From positions 62,001 through 126,000 of the forward strand of contig PHDN01000006.1 in the NCBI GenBank assembly GCA_002840975.1: a DNA stretch of 64,000 bases, read 5' to 3'. The notes beneath the pieces were generated by a model. That model was not told the DNA's origin. It made no database searches and saw nothing but the letters and a program-made list of their open reading frames with translations. Positions 8,678 to 15,525 of the stretch are shown piece after piece (the stretch's first letter is position 1; every line of letters begins with the position of its first letter). Origin of the DNA: Bacteroidetes bacterium HGW-Bacteroidetes-16. Lineage in GTDB: Bacteria > Bacteroidota > Bacteroidia > Bacteroidales > F082. A program made the position numbers and the translations under genes.

Positions 8678-9632
8678 AAAAACCTTTTGATGCTGATAAA
8701 CTGTTTCCAACTGTGGTGGAAATACCTGCGGCACTGGAATATTTCAATGTGCCTTCAGTTAAGGATTTTGAAATGTTTTTCGCTTCTTCTTCATCTACTG
8801 TTGGGAATTCTTTGCCAAAAATATCTTTCCATATTTTTTTTGCTTCAACTTCGTTTTTGTCGGTATAAAACTTATACGCCTCGTTCAATTTATCTTTTAC
8901 TTTTTTTGCTTTTTTCAACGAAGATTCATACTCATCATTTGATTTGAATTTATTTGATTGCATATTGTATTCAACATTTTCAAACCATTTTCTTATTCCT
9001 TCTTCAAAATTTGTAAAGTTGTTCAGTTTGAAGATATTTATTGCAATTTCCTCAACATGATACGATGGGATTGTTTTACCATTAAAATCTCGATTCCAAT
9101 ATTTTACAACTCTAATTACTTGCTTAAGATTATAGTTTCTCAATTTGTGAGTGTCGTCAAGGTCTTTAGTTAATGATTTAGGATAAGATGTTGTCCAAGT
9201 TTTTAAGTCATAATTAGGAATATAATAACCACCACCTGCAATTTCAAAACTGGGTAACACATCAAAGTCTTTGTCACTTAAATGAACGGTTACGCATGGT
9301 CTGTTTTGGTTTACCTTGTCTTTATAATCATTCTGCTCATTCAAATAGTTCTTAATTTTAGTTAAAACACTTTGAGGGTTTGGTTTATTCCCATATTCAT
9401 CCTTCCATTTTTCAAAGTCAAGAACTGCAAATAGGTCAACATCATTTAATGGGCGAATAATTGTATCTCTTTCCCAAGAACCATTAGTAAAACATTCCTT
9501 AACATTCAGATTGCTTTCTTTGTCTTTTAAATGACTTGCTAAATTAGACAAGGAATTTTTAATATTTTCCTCTTGTCTGTCAGTTATCGTAACATTATCG
9601 ACAAGTTTTTTAATTGATTCAAGAAGTGTCAT
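8658..9632 (-). CDS. CBASS cGAS/DncV-like nucleotidyltransferase (CD-NTase)
   Basis: The 324-residue protein has the nucleotidyltransferase signature GSW at 51-53 followed by NDVDLF (D64 and D66), with a third acidic residue in KDFDVLPSF (D124). This is the GS-x(n)-DxD...D metal site of polymerase-beta-fold enzymes. The C-terminal half is helical, with an OAS-like YHVEEIA segment. It would make a cyclic oligonucleotide upon phage infection. It is the first gene of the CBASS operon. The C-terminus ends KGFYGDEIL, with G320 four residues from the end. The nucleotide product cannot be predicted from sequence alone. Confidence 0.88.
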   Translation of the reverse strand: MTLLESIKKLVDNVTITDRQEENIKNSLSNLASHLKDKESNLNVKECFTNGSWERDTIIRPLNDVDLFAVLDFEKWKDEYGNKPNPQSVLTKIKNYLNEQNDYKDKVNQNRPCVTVHLSDKDFDVLPSFEIAGGGYYIPNYDLKTWTTSYPKSLTKDLDDTHKLRNYNLKQVIRVVKYWNRDFNGKTIPSYHVEEIAINIFKLNNFTNFEEGIRKWFENVEYNMQSNKFKSNDEYESSLKKAKKVKDKLNEAYKFYTDKNEVEAKKIWKDIFGKEFPTVDEEEAKNISKSLTEGTLKYSSAAGISTTVGNSLSASKGFYGDEIL

Positions 9633-9782
9633 ATCTTATTTTTTTAAATTGTGATTTTCATTAATATTCAGGTGTGTGTCAGCAAAAAAAGCATGTGTGT
9701 GGCTGCGAAGGGACGGTTGCAGGGAAGGGCAGCCACACTCTTGCTTTTGTGGGCTGGGTTTTCCTTTTTCTTCTTTGATTTT

Positions 9783-9847
9783 ATGCAGCAAAAATTTTAT
9801 TGTCATTGTGTCGTTGTCTTTTTTTTCGGCTTGCTTGTAACTACGTG
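9783..9847 (+). repeat. Intergenic element copy 2 (inverted relative to 693-753)
   Basis: On the plus strand ATGCAGCAAAAATT (9783-9796) is followed 37 nt later by CTTGTAACTACGTG (9834-9847). The complement of 693-753 has the same first block exactly and CTTGTAACAACGTG, one base different, at similar spacing. The two copies point outward-inward around the seven defence genes. Origin and function are unknown. Confidence 0.6.
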
Positions 9848-9848
9848 C

Positions 9849-10102
9849 TAACTACCATACTATTGCGTTTAGTTCCGCTATATATGTTATAAAGGTGCCG
9901 TTGATGTAGTTCCTTTTGGTATTTATTTAATCTCATTTTCAATATATTACCAATTTTCAATCGTTTATAATTAGTTAAATCGGTTTCTTTCTTCCTCTTT
10001 TAAATGGATCATCGGGTGTTTGGTGGGGTAAATCTAGGAATTAATTGTATTGGTTTGATTTTTAGAGTCAATCTTTTGGTGGTTTATTTCTCGGGCGATG
10101 GG
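9849..10102 (+). repeat. Direct repeat A (partner at 13217-13468)
   Basis: The segment 9925-10102 aligns without net length change to 13291-13468, with long shared blocks such as TTTCTTTCTTCCTC and CATCGGGTGTTTG and an estimated identity of about 85% by eye. Weaker similarity extends upstream to about 9849 (CTAACTACCATAC versus CTAACATCCCCATAC). No open frame is conserved. The copies are in direct orientation about 3.37 kb apart and flank the antitoxin-GNAT-Fic-T9SS segment. Confidence 0.75.
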
Positions 10103-10163
10103 AGGCAATGTAGATCGATCCTGCTTTTAGAGGTGGTTCTTACTTCAAATGCCAAACATCATT

Positions 10164-10328
10164 TTATTTCAAGGATGCAATGATCTCCTCCCTTTGTTTT
10201 GGATTTAGGGTAAGTATCTCTTTATCATTCTTAGAACCAAGAATTGTTATAATAGCCTTAAGAAATGAGAAATCAATAATCTCTGATATCCTCCTGATAA
10301 GCACTGGCCTCAATTCTATCGTTGTCAT
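10164..10328 (-). CDS. Antitoxin-like micro-ORF (54 aa), probably truncated
   Basis: A 54-codon frame starts MTTIELRPVLIRRISEI at 10328 and ends REEIIASLK at 10166. It matches from memory the N-terminal two thirds of the small addiction-module antitoxins common in Bacteroidota (MTT-ELR--VI-RI-EI-D-SFLKAI-TIL, then LT-QREEI), which usually continue with an acidic E-GL-I tail. That tail is missing here because of a stop, so the gene may be truncated. No RelE/ParE-like toxin follows. It lies 66 nt after the GNAT gene on the same strand. Confidence 0.5.
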   Translation of the reverse strand: MTTIELRPVLIRRISEIIDFSFLKAIITILGSKNDKEILTLNPKQREEIIASLK

Positions 10329-10393
10329 ATCAATATATTTATTGCGAAATCACAAAAGCGATAACTTATAATCGGCTGCCCTTTTTCTCGTCA

Positions 10394-10891
10394 TTAAATC
10401 CCTACAATTTTGCTTCGTCTTTCTAAAATGTAGTTGTCTTTCCAGGTGTCTTTTAATTTGCCAATCTTCTCTCTGTGTCCAATAACTCTAAAACCAACAC
10501 TCTCGTGAAGTTTTACACTGGCGATGTTGTCGGTAAATATGCCTGCCTGCAAAGTCCATATATTGTTAATTTCGCTTTCGGTTACTAGCGTTTTTAAAAG
10601 CAGTTTTCCTATGCCTTTTCCTTTGTAACTTTCATCTACATAAACACTTACTTCCGCAACGCCACCATACACACATCTGCTTGAAACAGGACTGAGTGCA
10701 GCCCAACCTACGACTTCGTTATTGTACAAAGCAACAAGTCTTGCAAAAGTCAAATGTCCATCGTTCCATTTTTCCCAACCCGGGGCAGTGGTCTCAAAAG
10801 TGGCAATGCCTGTTGCAATGCCACTTTCATAAATTTGTTTTACTCTTTCCCAATGCTCATGTAGCATCGGTCTAATTATCACAGCTTCCAA
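10394..10891 (-). CDS. GNAT acetyltransferase, phosphinothricin/methionine-sulfone type
   Basis: The product of about 165 residues belongs to the PAT/MnaT/YncA branch of GNAT enzymes: an opening IIRPM, YESGIATGIATFETTAP, WAALSPVSSRCVYGGVAEVSVYV, the acetyl-CoA loop KGKGIGKLLL, and a closing LHESVGFRVIGHREKIGKL. Such enzymes N-acetylate phosphinothricin or methionine sulfone/sulfoximine using acetyl-CoA. There is no ATG at the 5' end; the frame can start at TTG 10891 or GTG 10882 (the latter giving MIIRPM, the usual family start). The 5' end overlaps a short gene remnant in another frame. It lies in the repeat-flanked accessory segment. Confidence 0.88.
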   Translation of the reverse strand: MEAVIIRPMLHEHWERVKQIYESGIATGIATFETTAPGWEKWNDGHLTFARLVALYNNEVVGWAALSPVSSRCVYGGVAEVSVYVDESYKGKGIGKLLLKTLVTESEINNIWTLQAGIFTDNIASVKLHESVGFRVIGHREKIGKLKDTWKDNYILERRSKIVGI

Positions 10892-11003
10892 TTTCGCAGT
10901 TCTTTTTAGTTATAGTAGATGATCTTTCAAAAGTAGCATTTTTACCGTCTTTACCTGTCCATTGTTCCATTTCTTCGGGGGCAGGTCTTGCATTGCAGTT
11001 TTT
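10872..11003 (-). pseudogene. Short gene remnant between Fic and GNAT genes
   Basis: Directly after the Fic stop, a frame bounded upstream by TGA (11004-11006) reads about 43 residues: KNCNARPAPEEMEQWTG through TITKKNCEIGSCDN, ending at TAG 10872-10874. The composition is protein-like, with a Cys-containing tail, but the only ATG (10970) gives just 32 residues. It looks like the 3' end of a lost gene that overlapped the GNAT start. The family is not recognised. Confidence 0.35.
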
Positions 11004-11006
11004 TCA

Positions 11007-11891
11007 TTAGTTATTTTCTTCATAGTAATATGAGTAGTCAATCCCTTTCATAAACATTTCGCGGTCGTTTATTTTGGTGGTGAGCGCTTTTTCCAAAAGT
11101 GATTTCAGAACACTACTTTTGGTTGGACTAAGCATCATCGCATTCATGTAATCTACCTTGCTTATTTTACTCCAATCTACGCATTTTTTGAGGCGTTTTT
11201 TTAGTATCAAATCCAACCATATTCTGGTGCTTCTGCCAGTACCTTCCATAAAAGGGTGTGCAATGTTTATTTCTACATATTTGTTTGCGATTTCGTCAAA
11301 TGTAGTTTCGGGCATTGCTTCTATTTGCTTTAATGTGTCGCCTAAAAAGCGTGATACAGCAAATTGAAAACCCCCTTTTGAAATATTTTTTTGTCTGATT
11401 TGTCCTGCAAAATCATACAATCCGCCAAACAAATAAGCGTGTATTTGTTGCAAACCTTTGGTTGTACCAACTTCTATGCTGTTGATAAAAGAACTTTCAA
11501 ACATGGCATACGCTTTTGTTTTGCTTTTTCCGTCTATGCTTTCATCACTGTATGTAAACCATTCAATAAACCGGTTTGCCTTTTTGCCCGGAAATTCTTT
11601 GCCTAAGGCAATAATACCGGTGTAATCCAACATATCGGCTAAACGCTGTTTACCATCCGGTGCAAGGAATTTCAACTGGGTAGTGGCACTAACCACTTGA
11701 CTGTTTTCTTTCTTCAACTTCGCTTTAAGGTATTTCCAATAGTTGCGGGTTTTGGCGTAGTCGTCCTGGTCGGTAAGCAAAGCTACAATATCCAACACAC
11801 TAAACCACCACTTGGCGTTTTGCTCGTCCCAAACGGCTCGCACTTCGCGGTCGTCAAAAAAACGTATGGATATCTTTGCAATCCTCATCAT
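11007..11891 (-). CDS. Bro-N domain/Fic domain fusion protein
   Basis: The 294-residue protein has an N-terminal Bro-N-like region (about 8-115: [22 protein letters not shown], then [16 protein letters not shown]) and a Fic domain from about 130 onward. The Fic part has LYDFAGQIR and the catalytic loop [12 protein letters not shown], where the usual HPFxxGNGRxxR Asn is Thr; the catalytic His and both Args remain. Fic enzymes usually AMPylate target proteins on Ser, Thr or Tyr, and Bro-N domains are DNA-associated modules of phages and viruses. The frame is uninterrupted across the junction. A TAACTTTG box lies 40 nt upstream. The role is probably toxin or phage-conflict; the target is unknown. 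Confidence 0.85.
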   Translation of the reverse strand: MMRIAKISIRFFDDREVRAVWDEQNAKWWFSVLDIVALLTDQDDYAKTRNYWKYLKAKLKKENSQVVSATTQLKFLAPDGKQRLADMLDYTGIIALGKEFPGKKANRFIEWFTYSDESIDGKSKTKAYAMFESSFINSIEVGTTKGLQQIHAYLFGGLYDFAGQIRQKNISKGGFQFAVSRFLGDTLKQIEAMPETTFDEIANKYVEINIAHPFMEGTGRSTRIWLDLILKKRLKKCVDWSKISKVDYMNAMMLSPTKSSVLKSLLEKALTTKINDREMFMKGIDYSYYYEENN

Positions 11892-11930
11892 TTAAATATT
11901 ATCTATTCTGTCACTCTGTAATTTTCTGTC

Positions 11931-11938
11931 CAAAGTTA
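11931..11938 (-). promoter_or_regulatory. -7 promoter box of Fic gene
   Basis: The minus strand reads TAACTTTG, matching the Bacteroidota TAnnTTTG element, 40 nt upstream of the ATG at 11891. No clear -33 TTTG was found at the expected distance. Confidence 0.4.
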
Positions 11939-12071
11939 TGATAATTTTTTTCTTGTAGTTGCTGTATACTGTGTCGCGTTACAATGACCACCAACGGGCA
12001 ACAGATACTTTGTGGCAGATATTAAAAGATAAATCTTTCTGTCCGTGACGATTTATATTTCATGCCTCCTG

Positions 12072-12240
12072 CCTCCGTTCCTCCATGCCTCCATGCCTCC
12101 ATGCCTCCATGCCTTCGGCAGGTAAATCGGCAGGTAAATCGGCAGGTAAACCGGTAGGTTCACCTACCGTAGGTAGGTAAAGCGGCAGACAAGTGTAACA
12201 AAAAAGTTCATTCCTGCCTGCCTTCGGGAGGTTCAGACCG
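12072..12240 (+). repeat. Tandem ATGCCTCC and CGGCAGGTAAAT repeats
   Basis: Four or five copies of the 8-mer ATGCCTCC (about 12083-12114) are followed by three copies of a 12-mer CGGCAGGTAAAt/c (about 12115-12152), a hairpin CGGTAGGT-tc-ACCTACCG (12152-12169), and a final CCTGCCTTCGGGAGG. About 40 bp (CATGCCTCCATGCCTTCGGCAGG onward) recurs nearly identically at 29663-29702, so this is a dispersed repeat family. Confidence 0.75.
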
Positions 12241-12277
12241 AAACCCGCCATAAAGTATATGTTGTTAGGGGGCGTAT

Positions 12278-13168
12278 TTATTTAGCTAAAACTATTTTTC
12301 TTGTAAAATACACATTTTCTGTCCAGAACCTGATGATGTAGATTCCATTGTCCAATTCTGATAATGAGATGGTTTTATCCAATATTCGACCTTTCAATAC
12401 AATTCTATTATCCGTGTTGATGACTTCATAAGGCCTATTGTGAACGTATTGATAATTGCTAATATGAATTGTCCCTGAAGTAGGATTCGGGTTAATTTCT
12501 AGTGGAGTATTATCTTTTCTGATAGTTTCACCTATAGATAAATAGTCGTTTCCTTTATATAGAAAAACAATCCATTTTGCAACACTTGGGTCAAATGCTC
12601 CGACGCTTGGTGTATAAGCATAGAATGCTACTCTATATGGATATTCAGCAAATTCATTAACAATTAATAGAGAGTCTATTGAGAGCCAGGCGGAGTCAGC
12701 TTTTTGTTTGTATTGAGCCCAGGAGTAATAGTCAGGAATTAACCAACGATCATAATATTGGGCATTCTCCAGAAGTGTAATATGATTGTTGGTTTTTTCG
12801 AAAGAGTTTGCTGGGAGAAACTGGTCTGGATAAAAAATTTCACCTTGACCCATCCAAACAATAGTGGCATAAAATAATGTAGAATCTTCATGTATGTAAT
12901 TAAATTTAATATGACCAAAATCACTTGGGCTAACAAACTCAATACTAAATGGTAAGTTGTAATAGTCGCAACAATCACATAAAGGATAATAAGTAACATT
13001 AGCTTCGTTAAATTCGTAGCTTTGAAAATCAAGTTCAAAAATTGCCAGGTTCATAGAATCTTCTTTGATAAATTCATTCTCCGAGTAAAGAATTTGACAA
13101 AAAATATTATTATATGAACCAAGTATTGCAATGAAGAGTACTCCTATTAAAATATTTACTTCTTTCAT
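12278..13168 (-). CDS. Secreted protein with T9SS type A sorting domain
   Basis: The 296-residue protein has an N-terminal signal peptide (MKEVNILIGVLFIAILGSY, cleavage probably near FCQ). A middle part of unknown fold contains a cysteine cluster (LCDCCDYYN). The C-terminal 80 residues are a T9SS sorting domain: NPNPTSGTIHIS, ending with GIYIIRFWT-E-VYFTRKIVLAK. Such proteins cross the outer membrane through the Por secretion system and are released or anchored on the surface. It is the last gene before direct repeat B. The middle region is not recognised. Confidence 0.8.
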   Translation of the reverse strand: MKEVNILIGVLFIAILGSYNNIFCQILYSENEFIKEDSMNLAIFELDFQSYEFNEANVTYYPLCDCCDYYNLPFSIEFVSPSDFGHIKFNYIHEDSTLFYATIVWMGQGEIFYPDQFLPANSFEKTNNHITLLENAQYYDRWLIPDYYSWAQYKQKADSAWLSIDSLLIVNEFAEYPYRVAFYAYTPSVGAFDPSVAKWIVFLYKGNDYLSIGETIRKDNTPLEINPNPTSGTIHISNYQYVHNRPYEVINTDNRIVLKGRILDKTISLSELDNGIYIIRFWTENVYFTRKIVLAK

Positions 13169-13216
13169 GATATTTTATTTTTTAATTGTATATGCTAGCT
13201 CTTTTTAATATGCCCA

Positions 13217-13468
13217 CTAACATCCCCATACCGCCAATTGACGCTATATCTATTATATACGCTTTTTTGTTAAAATCTTTTTCAGTATTCATTTAATCTC
13301 ATTATCACTATATTATCCAATTTCAACCGTTTGTAATTAGTTTAATCAGTTTCTTTCTTCCTCAAAGTAAATGGTTCATCGGGTGTTTGTGGGGTAAAGC
13401 TAGGAATTAAATGTATTGCTTTGATTTTTAGCGTCATTATTTTGGTGATTTATTTTTGGGGAAATGGG
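13217..13468 (+). repeat. Direct repeat B (partner at 9849-10102)
   Basis: The right-hand copy of the direct repeat. The 178 positions 13291-13468 align end to end with 9925-10102. It marks the boundary between the accessory region and the conserved chromosomal genes that follow. Confidence 0.75.
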
Positions 13469-13645
13469 TTTTTTGTTTTTGAGAGCTGTATAAAACCGGA
13501 GGCGTATGACTATCATGTTACATTTGTTTCCCCAAACAAGAAAAATTCAGTTTACTTCAACCCAATAGTCAAAGTTTTTGGTGAGACCCGTTCGGATGTT
13601 GGTCAAATTTCCTAGTTTCGCAAACCACGATTTTAATCGGTAAAA

Positions 13646-13653
13646 TAAATTTG
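13646..13653 (+). promoter_or_regulatory. -7 promoter box of C69 dipeptidase
   Basis: TAAATTTG matches TAnnTTTG and ends 24 nt before the ATG at 13678. Its position argues against using the TTG at 13651 as the start codon. Confidence 0.45.
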
Positions 13654-13677
13654 AACTCATTATTTAAAAGGAATCCT

Positions 13678-15318
13678 ATGAAATTGAGAATATCCCTGCT
13701 GTTCAGCTTGTTGCTAATCTATTCTGTTCAGATGTCACTGGCATGTACCATCATTGCGGTGGGCAAAAAAGCTTCCGCCGATGGTTCGGTAATCGTATCG
13801 CATACAGATGCCGGGCCCGATTGCAGGTTGCATTTTGTTCCGGGTAAGACGTTTAAACCGGGTTCCATGGCCGACGTTCATTTTGGTATGGTGGACCTGG
13901 GCCGACCATTGGGAGATTATGGAAAAGTACTGGGAGAAATCCCACAGGTAGCCCAAACCAATGGCTACTTCCAGACGGCCTATCCACAGATGAATGAATA
14001 TCAGCTGGCCATCGGCGAAAGCACCACCAGTGAGCGTGAGGAGTTAAAACTCGACCTCAACCTCTGCAAACAGATGATGACCGTTGAACAGGCACAGGCT
14101 TTTGCTCTTCAGCGTTGCAAAACTGCCGAAGAAGCGCTGGCATTGATTACCCAACTCATGGAAAAATATGGGTTTCTGCCCAGTTGTGTGGGTGAAAGCG
14201 AATCGCTGGTGATTGCCGATGTAAACGAGATCTGGGTGTTGGAAATTTTTAGTGTGGGCAACCAATGGACTCCCGAAAGTGGTCAGCCCGGTTGTATTTG
14301 GGCGGCACAAAGGGTAGGGGACGACCAGGCCCTGATCATCCCAAACTGGAGTATCATCAAGCAAATCAACCTGGCAGACAAAGCCAACTACCGGGCCTCG
14401 TCCAATTATATGCAGGTGGCCATCGACAGTGGATGGTATAATCCCGCTTCGGGACTGCCTTTTATCTGGCAAGAGGCCTACGCACCCATTCCACGCGAGT
14501 GGGCTACCTCCCGTTTTTGGCTGTTTTATGCCGGTTTTGCTCCCCACTATGCCAACTGGCCTGACCGTTTTACGAACTCTCCCTGGGAAGGTGAAAATCA
14601 GTATACTCAATATGTAGAGCCTTTGTCGCTTTACCCTTTTTCGGTTAAACCCGAGAAAAAGATTTCTGTTCAGGACATCATAGCTTTCCAGCGTTCTACG
14701 TTTACCGGAACCATCTATGACAAGGAAAATGCTTCGGTGTGGTATTATCCCAACGAAGCCGGCGAGCTGGTGAAGAGTCCCATCGCCACTCCCTTTCCAA
14801 CGTTGGAGATGAGGCGGGTGTTGAATATCAACAAAAGACGCAATGTGGCCCGTGCCCGGGGAGAATATGGCATGATTACCCAACTCAGGGGCTGGTTGCC
14901 CAATGAAGTGGGCGGCATTTACTGGTTTTATGTGGACAATGCTTACACATCGGCCTATGTGCCCATTTATTCGGGTGTGACCGATGTAGCCGAATGTTAC
15001 AAGACTTACGATCCTGTTGCCTTTCAGGAGAACAGCATCCGCTGGAATGTGGATTTTGTGGACAATCTGCTGTACCTGCGTTGGCAGGATGCAGTAAAAA
15101 CTTTGCATGAACGCAGGGATCCGCTGGAAGCCGGTTTCTTTGCAGAGCAATCAAAAGTGGATTCCACTGCGCAGGAATTGATTAAAATAAGCCCCGAAAA
15201 AGCAAAGAAATACCTCACCGATCTTACCATTAAAAGAATGGAACAAACTCAGAAATTGTTTCAGGACCTGCGGTTGGAGTTGATCTCAAAATATACTAAT
15301 AATAAGCAGGGGATATAG
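13678..15318 (+). CDS. C69 family dipeptidase (PepD-like), secreted
   Basis: The ATG at 13678 is preceded by AAAAGGA and starts a clear signal peptide (MKLRISLLFSLLLIYSVQMSLA); this start is preferred to the frame extension at 13651. The mature protein begins with C23-T-I-I, the N-terminal nucleophile cysteine of the C69/Ntn-hydrolase fold, followed by HTDAGPDCRLHFVPG. It has about 546 residues, the usual size for the family. These enzymes cleave dipeptides released from dietary or periplasmic peptides, and here the signal peptide places it in the periplasm or outside. The C-terminal part is an acidic helical tail. It is a single-gene unit ending before a long hairpin. Confidence 0.92.
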   Translation: MKLRISLLFSLLLIYSVQMSLACTIIAVGKKASADGSVIVSHTDAGPDCRLHFVPGKTFKPGSMADVHFGMVDLGRPLGDYGKVLGEIPQVAQTNGYFQTAYPQMNEYQLAIGESTTSEREELKLDLNLCKQMMTVEQAQAFALQRCKTAEEALALITQLMEKYGFLPSCVGESESLVIADVNEIWVLEIFSVGNQWTPESGQPGCIWAAQRVGDDQALIIPNWSIIKQINLADKANYRASSNYMQVAIDSGWYNPASGLPFIWQEAYAPIPREWATSRFWLFYAGFAPHYANWPDRFTNSPWEGENQYTQYVEPLSLYPFSVKPEKKISVQDIIAFQRSTFTGTIYDKENASVWYYPNEAGELVKSPIATPFPTLEMRRVLNINKRRNVARARGEYGMITQLRGWLPNEVGGIYWFYVDNAYTSAYVPIYSGVTDVAECYKTYDPVAFQENSIRWNVDFVDNLLYLRWQDAVKTLHERRDPLEAGFFAEQSKVDSTAQELIKISPEKAKKYLTDLTIKRMEQTQKLFQDLRLELISKYTNNKQGI

Positions 15319-15347
15319 ATAGAAAATATTCCGGGTGTACTTTTACT

Positions 15348-15393
15348 TAACCTGAATAATTCACAAAACCGGATTTGTGAATTATTCAGGTTA
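15348..15393. repeat. Perfect 20-bp inverted repeat hairpin
   Basis: TAACCTGAATAATTCACAAA (15348-15367) and its exact complement (15374-15393) are separated by ACCGGA. It lies 30 nt after the dipeptidase stop and about 130 nt before the next gene. There is only a weak T-tract after the right arm (GTCTTTATT), so it could be a bidirectional terminator, an mRNA-stabilising hairpin or a recombination site. The stem is AT-rich and longer than normal terminators in this window. Confidence 0.7.
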
Positions 15394-15525
15394 GTCTTTA
15401 TTGGTACAAATACCTAAGAAACCTCTTTGTTCTGTTTATCCCCGTCATAATTTATTTTCGCAAAGTCGTTGAAAATGAACTTTTTTACCCTAAATTTACA
15501 ATCCGTTTTTAATTCTGAAGATGCC

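Larger units (their letters stand above)
9633..10163. other. Non-coding stretch with intergenic element copy 2 and direct repeat A
   Basis: No credible gene is present; the short frame at 9651-9851 is low-complexity (F/L/C) and is judged accidental. The stretch holds the second copy of the bracketing element (ATGCAGCAAAAATT at 9783-9796, CTTGTAACTACGTG at 9834-9847) and, immediately after, the left direct repeat (9849-10102). No clear TAnnTTTG box was found upstream of the CD-NTase start at 9632. Confidence 0.5.
11892..12277. other. Intergenic stretch with Fic promoter and repeat cluster
   Basis: There is no gene. From 11892 to about 12059 it holds the Fic promoter box and unremarkable AT-rich DNA. 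From 12072 to 12240 it holds tandem 8-mers and 12-mers. At 12255-12268 the complement reads CTAACAACATATAC, which resembles the CTTGTAACAACGTG block of the elements at 693 and 9834. Codon-like frames across 12060-12251 translate only repeat DNA and are not called. Confidence 0.5.
13169..13677. other. Intergenic stretch holding direct repeat B and a dipeptidase promoter
   Basis: No gene was recognised. It contains direct repeat B (13217-13468), then about 150 nt of unremarkable sequence, then a TAAATTTG box at 13646-13653 just ahead of the dipeptidase. A short frame at 13421-13615 runs through the repeat and is not conserved in repeat A, so it is judged accidental. Confidence 0.5.

Noticed and set aside
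9651-9851. 66-residue plus-strand frame with Cys and Phe runs
   Set aside because: Low complexity, in the intergenic element and opposite to the operon; no start signal.
12060-12251. 63-residue open frame on the minus strand
   Set aside because: It translates the ATGCCTCC and CGGCAGG tandem repeats and has no independent sign of coding.
13421-13615. 64-residue plus-strand frame
   Set aside because: It starts inside direct repeat B and is not conserved in repeat A.
14044-15150. Long 368-codon frame on the minus strand in the dipeptidase gene
   Set aside because: It is antisense to a complete C69 gene; composition is that of a shadow frame (many H, G, R) with no domain.
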